Shown here piece by piece: positions 20,101-27,639 of a stretch of 64,000 nucleotides of DNA. Position numbers and translations under genes: made by a program. The DNA comes from an uncultured Pirellula sp. (lineage in GTDB: Bacteria; Planctomycetota; Planctomycetia; Pirellulales; Pirellulaceae), in the NCBI GenBank assembly GCA_903892355.1, contig CAITIE010000032.1:1-64000 (forward strand). Reading direction: 5' to 3'. Under the pieces are notes generated by a model that ran no database searches, was not told where the DNA came from, and saw nothing but the letters and a program-made list of their open reading frames with translations. The first letter of the stretch is position 1; each line of letters begins with the position of its first letter.

Positions 20101-20595
20101 TCCACGCAATTGGTGTTGCAATATGATGTGAAGGACGAAAACGGGGTGACGAGTAACTTGGGCAACGTGGTGATTACGTTCTATTCCGCATTCCAGAATC
20201 AAGTGAACAACTTGGATGTGGACGGAGACACGCTAGTCACGCCGCTGGACCCACTGGCGATCGTGAACTACATCAACGCTCACCCAGGAAATGGCCAGTT
20301 GCCATTGAACTCACCCGATGTACCTCCGTTCGTTGACGTGGATGGCGATGGGTTCTCGACCCCACTCGATGTCCTCTTCGTGGTGAACAAACTGAACTCG
20401 AATGCCTCTGGAGGTGGCGGGGAAGGGGAAGGAGTTGCACCTGCAGCAATCGCAGCATCGACACCCCCTGTATCCAGCACCGCCGCGGATTCGGTGTTCG
20501 CCTCGTACGGTTGGAGCGATGACGACTCGACAATCGCCAACTGGGTTGACGGTTCCGGCCAGCGTGGGAACGGAAAACTACGTCGACGCATTTAG
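11125..20595 (+). CDS. Giant secreted subtilisin-like protease with P domain, 19 cadherin-like repeats and a dockerin
   Basis: 3156 residues. The N-terminus (residues 11-25, RRAFRIERLELRTML) is the leader type found on large planctomycete surface proteins. A fervidolysin-like propeptide precedes a complete S8 domain with Asp263 (VIDDG), His318 (DAHGTAVAG), SSGNNG and Ser506 (GTSSASP). Next come an ASH/HYDIN-like domain (about 590-685), a SdrD B-like domain (about 690-780, DYDGDGLYESFE) and a proprotein-convertase P domain (about 836-966). Nineteen cadherin-like repeats of about 100 residues span 1026-2930, each with PENxPxGTxVG, a DxDxGD calcium site and a closing VNVNExP. An Ig-like domain and a type I dockerin (about 3026-3090, DVDGDTLVTPLD and DVDGDGFSTPLD) finish the protein. 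It is probably a calcium-stiffened, surface-attached or complex-bound protease. AAGGA 8 nt upstream supports the start. Confidence 0.9.
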   Translation: MAKSRGRFGRRAFRIERLELRTMLASDVVWNNPNWDASPDAPDDSSVVKGADAFYWGGRGNVGLQLSLNRVAISTANSTVALPEGLTRLWGMGTESVVYQTSTELTPAYLAELSSLAGVIEVSPVYVDMASGTDMSVLDEIIVGFKPNENASEFFARHSGFESFQRVLGTQNQYVGKLAQNGGRAAIDLSNRLLSDASTEWVHPNFYVNFEKHFIPNDPRFGNQWHLRNLGASGGVADADADVDLAWDINQGGSSSIVIAVIDDGVQSGHPDLNVWSNPGEIAGDGIDNDNNGWTDDVNGWNFVTGTNASEPIGTDAHGTAVAGVAAAKGNNGLGVAGAAYKSPVISIKVFHNDGAGALDDFASALLYAGGMKADGSGTWRAGDLVNNSWGGGGPFPSMNAALAVGTVQGRGGLGATYFFSSGNNGSGVLGEPAGQSAFTPGVIAIGASTNSDVRSSYSQYGAALDIVSPSNGGSLAIDTTDRTGADGYATGDYTGTGATGFGGTSSASPLAAGIGALALAQAELKGISLSPSNFRSLIRNATDLIGGVTYNINTGKNLQYGFGRINARTLVKGIGSAEISVVDELKEFADLATLPMGAVLSGQFVEKTLRIRNQGTELLDIPSMNVAAPFSVVGFSPIQLAIGEATTFVVRFSPAAPGSYNELLTIQSNDPDTPNFQLRLTGTSTAPSIGGTIFEDYDGDGLYESFERGIGTTAFAYIDRDSSGSYTPGDTQAIVNAQGGYTFASLPAGTYTIGAVLPGWIQTSPATSLYTITLAGGTDYSIGNNFGYSLADRLYSRVFEDLKGDGAIDGLDLPLQGFIVSTGSDVVTWNSTGPVDIIDAGTAYSSILVTSGGVITDINVRVNITHTWDSDLNISLIAPDGTEVLLAGGVGLDGDNFTNTVFDDSATVAIGSGAPPFTGTFIPAQPLAAMNYKTLTGLWQLKVEDTVAADTGVILDWTMQISRELGAVSDANGYALVDMPAGTSNAVLQLQGAYQYTVPSNGTHTITTDGSPIYDRLYGARLPNVAPTRLSLSKSSVVENSPASTLVGKLSSTDPNRGDSFIYSFSNTPANPDNTRFQIIGDELWTNESFDYEQDQLLKIQIRTTDEGGLFLDQVFTISVLNVNEVPLDIALNPSSVLENSPNGAVVGTLNTTDTDVLTDFVFTYGLVSGTGSADNGTFAIAGDKLVVNGPIDFETQNVFSIRVRSTDAGGLWVEKILSVSAIDVNEGATVITLSNNMLPENELPGYEIGTLSNNDPDAGDSVAYSLVSGSGDGDNIMFAIVGDKLQSAVTFDFEARSQYMLRVRATDRAGLFTEQPFVITVTDVNEAPISISITADRVLENMPVDTFVGDLSALDVDAGDSYTLSLVPGIGGDDNAKFTLVGTSLSTAAVFDFESQNTQKIRVRATDSQGLTFESTLVISVLNVNESPTDISVTPDTVPESQPIGTTVGKLTTKDLDNDNVFRYEFANGAGADDNALFSIVGDELRTLAVFDYDVKRDYTVRIRTTDLGGLSVERAVAVHVSNINDPPTNISLSNPSVAENSPLGTMVGSFTTIDADDTDTFTYSLVPGTGDADNTLFTVSGNQLLTNNVFNFEARSVFSVRVRSRDSGGLLIEKPFTINVTNVNEVPLTIRLSKRTIPENSPANTVLGTLSTTDTDSLTDTVFAYSLVNGSGDSDNGVFAVNGNQIVLIGSLNFEQKNALSIRVRSTDLGGLFTEELFAVSVTNVNEAPTVVNLSNSSIDENQPIGTIVGVLSNDDPDFGDTHTYSLEPGAGSTDNALFTINGDQLLAFQPFNFEAKSSYTVRIRATDRIGAFVESVRVITVVDVNEAPNSLTLVGGHISENSPIGTVVGTLVGSDPDAGSVLSYAFVDGTGSEDNGSFTLVGDKLFTNTAINFENKSAYSIRARVSDQYGLSVEKSFVISILNVNEQPVLVSLSPNTIFEGMAIGTSVGTLSTVDPDNADTFSYSLVSGDGDSDNANFMIVGSQVRSSAVFDFDVKSSYSIRVRTTDAGGLSTEIPLVILVINVNDPPTNIILSSNSIQENVPLGTVLGALSTTDADDFDTFTYSLVTGAGDANNANWLINGNQLVSNAAINFEQTKFQQVRIRTVDAGGLALEKAFVITVVDVNEAPTSIGLSGLTISENSVIGTTVGTLSSTDVDAGDSFTYSLVSGTGSDDNSAFAITGNALKTSQVFDFESKSSYQIRIRSTDAQGLSTESTFVVTVINVNETPISTSLTPSSIPENSSVGTTVGTFSTSDPDAGDSWTYSLVSGTGSSNNGLFSIVGSSLQASQSLNFESTPSLSIRVRTRDSSGLSREDVFVISVLNGNDTPSQLMLAGTTIFENRPIGTNVGSLTTTDEDAGDTHTYALVSGSGDTDNSAFSIVNNSLKTNAVFDFETKKSYSVRIASTDSQGARIEREFAISVLNENEAPSNVVLSPSSILENQPANSLVGLLGTSDVDAGDSFSYQIVPQQGSFDHLAFLINGNQLRTTRPFNFEEQSSFVIMVRSTDLGGLSADREITVNVDNVEEAPIDLQLVGNTIPEGFPPGSPIGTLLAIDPDLAGQVSFSLVPGAVDNAMFQVSGTQLLSNAIFNYESRSSYTVLIRATDVAGTFTDKSFTVLVDDVNEAANSIQLSNTVMPENSSNLLVGILSTNDPDQSETVFYRLVPGAGADDNLQFVIVSDKLYAKTPWDYETKSSYRVRIEGIDSANHSVIAPFIIQVTDVNDSPTSVTLTPSFIPENSPANSAVGSLNAVDQDAGDTFVFTFASGATTSPSSRFAIVGNSLVALQSFDYESATSYTESIVVTDKAGATFATQIVIAIANVNERPTNIRLSNQAVDENKPIGSLVGLFSAEDVDSPDTASYALVSGSGGFDNSQFRINGNRLETNVKFNYELRDSYSVRVRVTDAGGLTYEKAFIVTINNLSELPPVAVSDNYRTSYGRPITMKVLANDNGVSSPLDPSTVRILTPPAVGTATVRPDGSIEYTHSVATSTQLVLQYDVKDENGVTSNLGNVVITFYSAFQNQVNNLDVDGDTLVTPLDPLAIVNYINAHPGNGQLPLNSPDVPPFVDVDGDGFSTPLDVLFVVNKLNSNASGGGGEGEGVAPAAIAASTPPVSSTAADSVFASYGWSDDDSTIANWVDGSGQRGNGKLRRRI

Positions 20596-20652
20596 CGTTG
20601 AATGCTGCAGTTTTCAGGTTTTCGCAAAGCCCCAAGATCTGTATTTGAAACG

Positions 20653-20689
20653 AAGAAAGCCGGCGGGATCTCATCCCGCCGGCTTTCTT
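20653..20689. terminator. Strong hairpin terminator after the giant protease gene
   Basis: A perfect 17-bp inverted repeat, AAGAAAGCCGGCGGGAT against ATCCCGCCGGCTTTCTT, with a 3-nt CTC loop, followed on the plus strand by a T-rich run. Because both arms carry A-rich and T-rich ends, it can work in both directions and may also end the convergent DUF1573 transcript. Confidence 0.85.
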
Positions 20690-20796
20690 GTTATTTGGTA
20701 CCACTACCGCAGTGGGTTGGCTGTGCCACGTTGGATCGATGGGAGCGCCACCGACCCTGTGGTTTTCGTATGAACCCTCAGAATTTCTATCCGCGG

Positions 20797-21870
20797 TTAC
20801 TCGCGGAGAGGATTGTAGAACGAATCGATTTCCGAATCGATCGATTCCGACGATCCCGGTGTCAACGCTGTGCTAGCGGGGAGCTCCGTTTTTAGTCGGT
20901 AAACAACGTCGATCTCAAGGCTCGGCTTGTCTTCGATATCGGTCAACACCTTGATCTTTCCTCGGGCATCGCCGGACGCGGTGTTCCCGATGGCTCGGAG
21001 CGAGAGGGGCAACGTGTGCAGCGTCTTTGCCTCTTCGTTACGGTTGTTGATCTCGATTGCAAAAGCTTCGCTTTCGACCCCGAGAACTCGGAAGGGTTGC
21101 TGGGCTTTGAGGATCAGCAACTGCTTGATCGATTCCTCGCGGTTGATATCGCCGAGCGATAGAAGATTTGGAGTGATCGAAACTTCGGGAAGAACGTTTG
21201 CGGTCAACCGGATTGGAACCGTGGTCAGATTACGGTCATTGGTTTGCAGGACGATCTCGCTTTGAAGAGGGCCGGCGGGAGCGTCACCATTGATACTTAC
21301 CGTCATCGCGTACTGGATGCGACCATTTTGACGAATTTTCTCTTCACGTTCGACGGTGATGCATTTCTCATCGCAGCGAACGCCGGTGATTTGCCAAGTT
21401 GGCTTGCCAGCGTAGTCGACCACGATTTGGATGGACTTGCCTGTTCCTTGAGAGACCGTGCCGAGCGACGCTTCGCCTGGTTGGAATACAACGTCGGTGC
21501 GGATGTATCCCTTGACATGCAATTGGACTTCGCCAAACGATGGTTTATCAAACGTGACGGTCACTGTTGCAGCGCGAGCCCCGGAATGGGTTCCGGTGTT
21601 GAACCGGGCCAAGATACTCCCTTGACCACCGGGAGCAATGGTTTCCGTTTCGATGATCGGCGTGGTGCACCCGCAAGACGTGCGAACGCTACGGACGTGA
21701 ATGGGTTGGCTATACGGATTTTCGAACTGGAACCGGTATTCGGTTTTCGCGGCCTTTGCTACGGTGCCAAAATCATGGCTCGTAGACCGAAACATCTGAT
21801 TGAACTGGTTGCCGAAAACGGCAGGAGCCCACGCGGCGCACAGAAGCGCCGCGATTGCAATAGCTCTCAT
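20797..21870 (-). CDS. Secreted DUF1573 domain protein
   Basis: 357 residues. The ATG at 21868-21870 with GGAG 8 nt upstream gives a clean signal peptide (MRAIAIAALLCAAWAPAVFG); an in-frame upstream extension of 38 residues is rejected. The mature part begins SHDFGTVAKAAKTEYRFQFEN and contains VRTSCGCTTP, the DUF1573 block of ASH-like Ig-fold proteins that are widespread in Planctomycetes and Bacteroidetes. A second and third Ig-like segment follow (ASLGTVSQGTGKSI, LLSLGDINREESIKQLL). Location is periplasm or cell surface. The function of the family is not established. It converges on the giant protease gene and probably shares its terminator. Confidence 0.85.
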   Translation of the reverse strand: MRAIAIAALLCAAWAPAVFGNQFNQMFRSTSHDFGTVAKAAKTEYRFQFENPYSQPIHVRSVRTSCGCTTPIIETETIAPGGQGSILARFNTGTHSGARAATVTVTFDKPSFGEVQLHVKGYIRTDVVFQPGEASLGTVSQGTGKSIQIVVDYAGKPTWQITGVRCDEKCITVEREEKIRQNGRIQYAMTVSINGDAPAGPLQSEIVLQTNDRNLTTVPIRLTANVLPEVSITPNLLSLGDINREESIKQLLILKAQQPFRVLGVESEAFAIEINNRNEEAKTLHTLPLSLRAIGNTASGDARGKIKVLTDIEDKPSLEIDVVYRLKTELPASTALTPGSSESIDSEIDSFYNPLRE

Positions 21871-22237
21871 ACTATGGATCTCCACGGACACGGGACACGA
21901 CAATGGAATCGGGGGTGGGAATGCTGCGGAATTATTCAGGCGAAGACAAAGTTTGGAGCGAGTCCTCGTCGAAGCATCCTTCAATCTTACGATTGCGGAC
22001 CGCAGCAGGCCACTTTTTCGTTGGAGCGAACCGATTTGAGGCGATGACCTCTCGTCGGTATATCAGCAGGCCGATGACGCTCAATTTGCTCGTTCTCAAC
22101 GGTTTTCTAAGGACTGGGCGACCTCGAGTGGCCACATCGTTTTCTAAAGAGTTTTAGGTGATTCCCGCACAAACGGCACAAATCGAAAAACCCGAATCTC
22201 ATTCGCTCGACTGAAGTTTCCAAGGAGAAGGGTCGAT

Positions 22238-23389
22238 GTGCGCTCGATGACGGTCGCATGGACGTGGCGCCTGGATATTCTCAGATCTTTTGCGGGTTTT
22301 CCCATGTCCAAACAATCAAAGAATCGATCGAGTAGCACAACGCCGGAAGGCACATCGTCCCGGCAGCCAAAGCTGCTAGGAGTCATGGTGCTCGTAGGAG
22401 GTGCGATCAGTACTTGGTGTTGGTACCGACCATTGCCAAAGGATGCGAAGAACGTTGCGAATGGCTTGGTAAGCGTCGCATCGGCAGGGGACATGGCTTC
22501 AAAAGAGGACGCTCCCCCTAAATCGCTATGGGGGTTGGAGGGACTCGTGTTCCCCTCGTTTTTCTCCAAGGCCAGTCCTGATAAAAACGATCGTGGCGGT
22601 GCAGGCACTAACGTAGTCGCAGTTGGATCTGGTGCCGGGGATTTGCCGGGAGATCTCGTCGGCGACCAAGAGTTGCAATTAACCCCTTACCAACGCCTCG
22701 ATACTCCACTGAAGGATCGCGTCGCAGGAGAACCGTTGCCAATAATCCCAGTGATGCCGCCATTGCATCGTGGTCCTCCGGTCAAGCCGCCTCTTTGGGT
22801 TGATGGTGACGATCTATCTGGCAACCGTTCTGATCTCATCGCTAGCCAACCCATCGATGCATCATTGCCAATCTCCCAATTGGCGACCAACACGGCAGAT
22901 TTGGACGCTCCGAGCCCATTTCGAATCCCTCCACGCAGCGCGACAAACCTTGCTGTAACAAACCTGACTGCAACAAACCCGGCTGCAACAGCCTCGGCTC
23001 CAGCACCATTTCTTGCGGAATCGAAGAAGTGGCCCGACGAAGGCTTCCATCCATCGCAGGGTGGAACATTGTTTCGCTCCGATCGAGGACAGCTGGCATC
23101 CGGCAACCAATCCAGAACCGAGGGGGCAACGTCGATCTCTAGCCATGGGCGAGACCCATTGGTCAAAATGGCGGCTCCTGGATTTATCGCTAACAGCAAT
23201 TCGGCTGAGCGAGATCGGGTGATGGCTTTTTCGAGCAATCGTATTCGAACCAAGGAAGTCGAAGAGTTGGAGCCACCGCGTGACAATCGTCTCGCCCCTG
23301 CGACAGGATCCGCTCCGCCGCAAATCCGTGTTCCTGATCCGTCCAACGTCATTCGCCAACCCAGAACTTCCTCAGATTCAAAACTCTAG
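22238..23389 (+). CDS. Membrane-anchored protein with long disordered Pro/Ser-rich region, unknown
   Basis: 383 residues if translation starts at the GTG at 22238, which has AAGGAG 10 nt upstream; ATGs at 22247 and 22304 are alternatives without a good site. One transmembrane helix (LLGVMVLVGGAISTWCW) lies around residues 46-62. The remainder has few hydrophobic residues, many Pro, Ser, Asp and Asn, and a short repeat TNLAVTNLTATNPAATAS, so it is probably disordered and outside the membrane. No domain is recognised. It is divergent from the DUF1573 gene and converges with the TauE gene. Confidence 0.6.
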   Translation: MRSMTVAWTWRLDILRSFAGFPMSKQSKNRSSSTTPEGTSSRQPKLLGVMVLVGGAISTWCWYRPLPKDAKNVANGLVSVASAGDMASKEDAPPKSLWGLEGLVFPSFFSKASPDKNDRGGAGTNVVAVGSGAGDLPGDLVGDQELQLTPYQRLDTPLKDRVAGEPLPIIPVMPPLHRGPPVKPPLWVDGDDLSGNRSDLIASQPIDASLPISQLATNTADLDAPSPFRIPPRSATNLAVTNLTATNPAATASAPAPFLAESKKWPDEGFHPSQGGTLFRSDRGQLASGNQSRTEGATSISSHGRDPLVKMAAPGFIANSNSAERDRVMAFSSNRIRTKEVEELEPPRDNRLAPATGSAPPQIRVPDPSNVIRQPRTSSDSKL

Positions 23390-23462
23390 GTAGCATTCCC
23401 GCGTCACGTCCGTAGGAATCGCGCCACCGCTGCAGTTCGCATTCGCAGGTCGGAAACGGAGG

Positions 23463-24257
23463 CTATCGCAAGGCGTACCAACCGGTAATGAGCATGTGGA
23501 TCGCTGCCAAACCCGAGAATCCCAGGATCACGATATCAAACGACCGTTGCGGGATTCGATGAATGATCAACCGACCAACCCACAGTCCGAGTACAATCAA
23601 TGGCAAAAAGATTGCATTGAGCAAAAGCGTTTGAGGGCGAATCAACCCAAGGTTCCAGCTAAACGGAATTTTCAACACGTTGAGCAGGAGAAAGAACCAT
23701 GCAGCCGTCCCGACGAACTCTTTCTTGGGTAGCCCGATTGCAAGCAGGAACAATCCAAAGACGGGCCCTGCTGCATTCGCCAGCATGGTGGTTACTCCGA
23801 CCAAAATCCCCATGCCCCATGCAAACCAGATCGAATGAGGGATGTGGGTGAACCAGCTCTCCTTCGTCATCCGGAGGATTTGCATGGCAGCGAGCAGCAA
23901 GATGATAACCCCAATCAAAGGGCGGTAGTACGATTCGTCGAGTTTGTCCATCAGTAGCCATCCGCAGATGACACCGAGAATCGCGGGAGGCATCATTTTG
24001 CGAACGTAACGCCAATCGGCATCTTTGCCATAGATAAGCATGGCCATCACGTCGCCGGCGATTAGCATCGGCAATACGATGCCGGTTGATGTTCTCGCGC
24101 CGAACACATAGGCAAAGACAAGAACATGCACCAAGCTAACCCCTGAAAAGCCACTTTTGGTGATACCTATTCCCAAAGCCGCGATACCGAGCAGCAGCCA
24201 CGACGATGGAGCCATACTCCCCCAATCCTCGAGCAGCGTCGACCACCAACCGTTCAT
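23463..24257 (-). CDS. TauE/SafE family anion permease
   Basis: 264 residues with about eight transmembrane helices. The N-terminal block LLLGIAALGIGITKSGFSG and the second-half block GILVGVTTMLANAAGPVFG are the two inverted-repeat signatures of the TauE/SafE (4-toluene sulfonate uptake) superfamily, which move sulfite, sulfoacetate or similar organic anions across the cytoplasmic membrane. The ATG overlaps the stop codon of the upstream helicase gene (ATGA), so the two are translationally coupled. The substrate cannot be read from sequence; sulfur compounds released by sulfatases are a reasonable guess in this lineage. Confidence 0.88.
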   Translation of the reverse strand: MNGWWSTLLEDWGSMAPSSWLLLGIAALGIGITKSGFSGVSLVHVLVFAYVFGARTSTGIVLPMLIAGDVMAMLIYGKDADWRYVRKMMPPAILGVICGWLLMDKLDESYYRPLIGVIILLLAAMQILRMTKESWFTHIPHSIWFAWGMGILVGVTTMLANAAGPVFGLFLLAIGLPKKEFVGTAAWFFLLLNVLKIPFSWNLGLIRPQTLLLNAIFLPLIVLGLWVGRLIIHRIPQRSFDIVILGFSGLAAIHMLITGWYALR

Positions 24258-26779
24258 GCCCGACGCCCTTTACCAGGGGTCGCTTTGCGGTCGGTCATTT
24301 CCTGGAGGGCTTCATCCGTGCTTTCTGGATCTACCCGCCGACAGCATTCAATCAACTGGCTATTCAGCGAGTCGAGAGGGTCTTCCCATTCTTCGGGAGT
24401 GGTATTTTCTGGTGCGATGCTGCTTATTTCGTTCAAGAGCAACACAAACCGCAGCACATGCCTAAAAAGCATCCCTTCCTGTTTTTGAAATCCTCGGGCG
24501 ACAATGTATTTATTGAAGTCGCATTGGAACTCGAGCAACTCGCCGACGACCCATACACCACGTGTGTAGACGTCGTGAACGCCTGGGAAATCGTATTGGA
24601 AAAGCCGTCTTAGCTTTTCGCCGAGCGCCAGTGGTTTCGGGGGCGGGGGGCGGAAGCCGCGATCGTCATCGCGACGCTTTTGGGAATCATCATCTTCGTC
24701 ATCTTCATCCCACCGGCCCAACAATTCAGAAACGCCAACCAGTCCGAGTTCCAAGAGCTTTGGGTGGAGAATTTCTGTGGCTAAAGGACCGAACGGCAAT
24801 TCCTCCGGAGGCGGGACAGGAACCAGTTTGGCAATATTCGCGGGGAGTTCCAAAACGCTCTCGAGCGCTTGGATCTTTTCTTTCATATCCGCGAACTGCA
24901 GGTGGCTGATGAGAAAGAGTCCGTAGATTGGGTTCAAGCTTCGGATCTCGGTTAGCAGTTCGAGTCGAGGAGTGAACTCGACATGATCCGGTCGATACTC
25001 ATCCAGTTCATAACCCCGCGATGCAGCGTCTTCGGTTGACTTTGCATCGGATGCAACGGTTGTCGGATCGGGCTCATCATCATCGGACTCCAGAGGCACG
25101 TCCGGATTGGATGGAGACAGTGCGGGGATATTCAACCAAGGCTTCGAGATCAAGCCCTCTTTGCTGGGCGCTTTCGCGGGAGCGACCGGCCCTTTGGGTT
25201 GTGGTTTTGGAACCAATTCCAAAAACCCGGCGGTCCAAAGGGTCACGAGCATCTGGTTCAACTCCCTCTGAGCGCGTGGAATATCGGCAGGGGGAAGCAA
25301 GCGTTTCCCTACGAGATCCCTGAGGGGTTGGATACTTGGGTTTTGCTGCAACATGAATGCGAGGAGACGCCAGGGGAGAGGGCCTCGGCTGGCGAGTCGT
25401 GCTGCGGGGGCCGTACGCAGTTTCTCGAATTGCTCCTTCGACCAATACGTTTCGCCGGCGCGCCGAGTTGGCATCTTCTTCTTGAGTTGCTTTTTCGCCT
25501 TGATCAAATTGGGATCCCGTGTGTCTTCGGGAATTTGGTCGTATTGCAATCGCCATCGGTTGTACTTGACATCATCTTCGTGGGCGAGCGCATACACGAA
25601 CCCCTCCCGATCAAATTGCGGCCGTCCCGCGCGGCCAAAAATCTGCTGCGCTGTGCTCGCTTCGATGATCTTCTTTTTGCCGAATGGGCCTTTGACCAAG
25701 CTCGGCAAAATAACGCTGCGGGCAGGAAGGTTGATGCCAGCTGAGAGCGTCTCTGTACACACACAGACGCTCAGCAGTTTTTCTTGAAACAGCATCTCCA
25801 CCATCCGTCGATACTTGGGCAAAATCCCCGCATGGTGGACACCGACTCCCCGTATCAGTATTTGCTTAAGTTTAGGCCCAGCCCCTTCGGAAAAATTGAA
25901 TTGCTCGATCCGTTTCGTGATGATCGCCTGACGTTCTTTATCGATCAGCTTCTTTCCCTTGAGCAATTCTGCGACTTGCCAGCATTGATCACGGTTGAAA
26001 CAAAAGACGAGACCCGGCGTTCTGCGGCGCGCGTCGTCTCCTTCGGCGATTCGCTCTAGATGTTCATCCAAATAAGCATCGTCAACCCACTCAAATTGCA
26101 AAGGTACTTTACGGTCCGAGCTTTGAACGAGTTCGATATTCCGACCGTGAGACCTCAACAGCCAACTACAAAACTCGACCGAATTCCCGATGGTGGCCGA
26201 CAATAGCATCAGACGGATGTGACGTGGAAGCAGACCGATGGTCAATTCCCAAACGATACCTCTCTCCGGGTCGTTGAAGCTGTGAAACTCGTCCATCACC
26301 ACCGATGCTACGTCGTCCATCGAAACGCCATCGGGCTGCAAAAGGCGGTTGAGCAAAATCTCCGCAACCACAACCAAAACCGGCGCGTCCGGATTCACGC
26401 GACGGTTCCCCGTAACCAAACCAACGGAAGAGGCAGGGAATCCCCACCGCAAGGCAGCTTGTTGGATTTCCTGAAGTTTTTGGTCGGTCAGTGCGATGAG
26501 AGGGGTGGTGTAGTAGCACCGTTTTCCCGTCCTGAGGGCTTCATAAATGGCCCCTTCAGCGATCAACGTTTTTCCTGTCCCGGTAGGGGCACAAACCAAA
26601 ACACCATGCTCCGCCGTGAACCAAGCCAACAACGATTCTTCTTGGACGGGATACGGAGGGTAGAGCAATCGCTCAAAATACTCCGTCGCCAGACCGTCTC
26701 GGTCCAAACATGCGGTAGAGTTAACTGGTCCCGACTTGGTGGTGGAAAGATTTGCGGTTGGAGGATCGGAAGACGGCAA
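24254..26779 (-). CDS. Ski2-type DEAD/DEAH-box RNA helicase
   Basis: 841 residues. Motifs: Q-like YPPYPVQEESLLAWF, Walker A APTGTGKT, Ia TPLIALTDQK, motif II VVMDEFHSF (DEFH), motif III LLSATIGNS, motif IV region LVFCFNRDQC, motif V VCTETLSAGINLPAR and motif VI QIFGRAGRPQ. The C-terminal half has an acidic, Pro-rich linker (about 570-600) and a second acidic patch (DEDDEDDD), then a helical domain with an aromatic-rich end. This is close to Ski2/Mtr4-like helicases, which unwind structured RNA. Translation must start at the TTG at 26779 or another non-ATG codon, since no in-frame ATG precedes the P-loop. The stop overlaps the TauE start by 4 nt. Confidence 0.85.
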   Translation of the reverse strand: MPSSDPPTANLSTTKSGPVNSTACLDRDGLATEYFERLLYPPYPVQEESLLAWFTAEHGVLVCAPTGTGKTLIAEGAIYEALRTGKRCYYTTPLIALTDQKLQEIQQAALRWGFPASSVGLVTGNRRVNPDAPVLVVVAEILLNRLLQPDGVSMDDVASVVMDEFHSFNDPERGIVWELTIGLLPRHIRLMLLSATIGNSVEFCSWLLRSHGRNIELVQSSDRKVPLQFEWVDDAYLDEHLERIAEGDDARRRTPGLVFCFNRDQCWQVAELLKGKKLIDKERQAIITKRIEQFNFSEGAGPKLKQILIRGVGVHHAGILPKYRRMVEMLFQEKLLSVCVCTETLSAGINLPARSVILPSLVKGPFGKKKIIEASTAQQIFGRAGRPQFDREGFVYALAHEDDVKYNRWRLQYDQIPEDTRDPNLIKAKKQLKKKMPTRRAGETYWSKEQFEKLRTAPAARLASRGPLPWRLLAFMLQQNPSIQPLRDLVGKRLLPPADIPRAQRELNQMLVTLWTAGFLELVPKPQPKGPVAPAKAPSKEGLISKPWLNIPALSPSNPDVPLESDDDEPDPTTVASDAKSTEDAASRGYELDEYRPDHVEFTPRLELLTEIRSLNPIYGLFLISHLQFADMKEKIQALESVLELPANIAKLVPVPPPEELPFGPLATEILHPKLLELGLVGVSELLGRWDEDDEDDDSQKRRDDDRGFRPPPPKPLALGEKLRRLFQYDFPGVHDVYTRGVWVVGELLEFQCDFNKYIVARGFQKQEGMLFRHVLRFVLLLNEISSIAPENTTPEEWEDPLDSLNSQLIECCRRVDPESTDEALQEMTDRKATPGKGRRA

Positions 26780-26894
26780 TTGTTAGCCCAATTACTTCTG
26801 GACCGTAACCCAATGACGGCGGTTGGTAAATGAAGTTTTTGATATCAATCCAGAGATCGTATCACAAATTCGCTAGCCTGCGGAGAAACGTTGC

Positions 26895-27623
26895 GTGAAT
26901 CGACTTGAACCGGATTCGAAATCGGAATTCGACCGATATGCTGGGAGTTACGAAGAAGCGCTTCAGAGTGGGTTGCGGGTGTCCGGGGAGGATTCCGATT
27001 ATTTTGCGAAGGGCCGTATGGAGTGGCTCCGGTATCGGATCGGCTGTAGAAACCCTTCTGAAGAACTGAAGTCTGGTATGGATTTTGGGTGTGGGACCGG
27101 TAATAGCATCTGCCATTTATCGAATATTCTCGGGCTAACCAATATTGTCGGGTTGGACACCTCCGAGGAATCCTTGCACCAGGCTCGACGGCGGTACAGC
27201 CAAAGCAATTTTTCGTTTGCAAATCCGTTTGCCTTCCGTCCGTCCGGGGATTTGGACATTGTCTTTTGCAATGGCGTATTCCATCACATCCCCATCGAAG
27301 CTAGGCCCAAGGCGTTTGAGGTGATCCATAGTTCGTTGCGGCAAGGCGGATGGTTTGCGTTTTGGGAGAACAATCCATGGAATCCAGGTACTCGCTACGT
27401 CATGAGTCGAATTCCTTTTGACCGTGACGCCATCACGTTATCGATCCCGAATGCGAAACAACTGATTGTCGACAATAAGTTTCGTGTTCTTTCCATCGAC
27501 ACCCGCTTTTACTTTCCAAGAGCTGTAAAATGGATGCGACCTTTCGAAAGGTGGCTTTGCAAACTTCCGTTCGGAGCCCAGTATTTGGTATTGGCCCAAA
27601 AACCGAAAGAGCCTTCGCCGTAA
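26895..27623 (+). CDS. Class I SAM-dependent methyltransferase
   Basis: 242 residues from a GTG with GGAG 9 nt upstream. Motif I is DFGCGTGNS (63-71), followed by the acidic end of strand 2 (IVGLDTSEESL), and the post-motif DIVFCNGVFHHIP. This is the methyltransferase-11/25 type that acts on small molecules or lipids. The C-terminal part (PNAKQLIVDN, FYFPRAVKWM, LPFGAQYLVLA) resembles enzymes near glycan or lipid pathways, but the substrate is unknown. The S41 protease starts 16 nt downstream, so the pair is probably one operon. Confidence 0.85.
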   Translation: MNRLEPDSKSEFDRYAGSYEEALQSGLRVSGEDSDYFAKGRMEWLRYRIGCRNPSEELKSGMDFGCGTGNSICHLSNILGLTNIVGLDTSEESLHQARRRYSQSNFSFANPFAFRPSGDLDIVFCNGVFHHIPIEARPKAFEVIHSSLRQGGWFAFWENNPWNPGTRYVMSRIPFDRDAITLSIPNAKQLIVDNKFRVLSIDTRFYFPRAVKWMRPFERWLCKLPFGAQYLVLAQKPKEPSP

Positions 27624-27639
27624 ACAGCGGAGATCGCAA

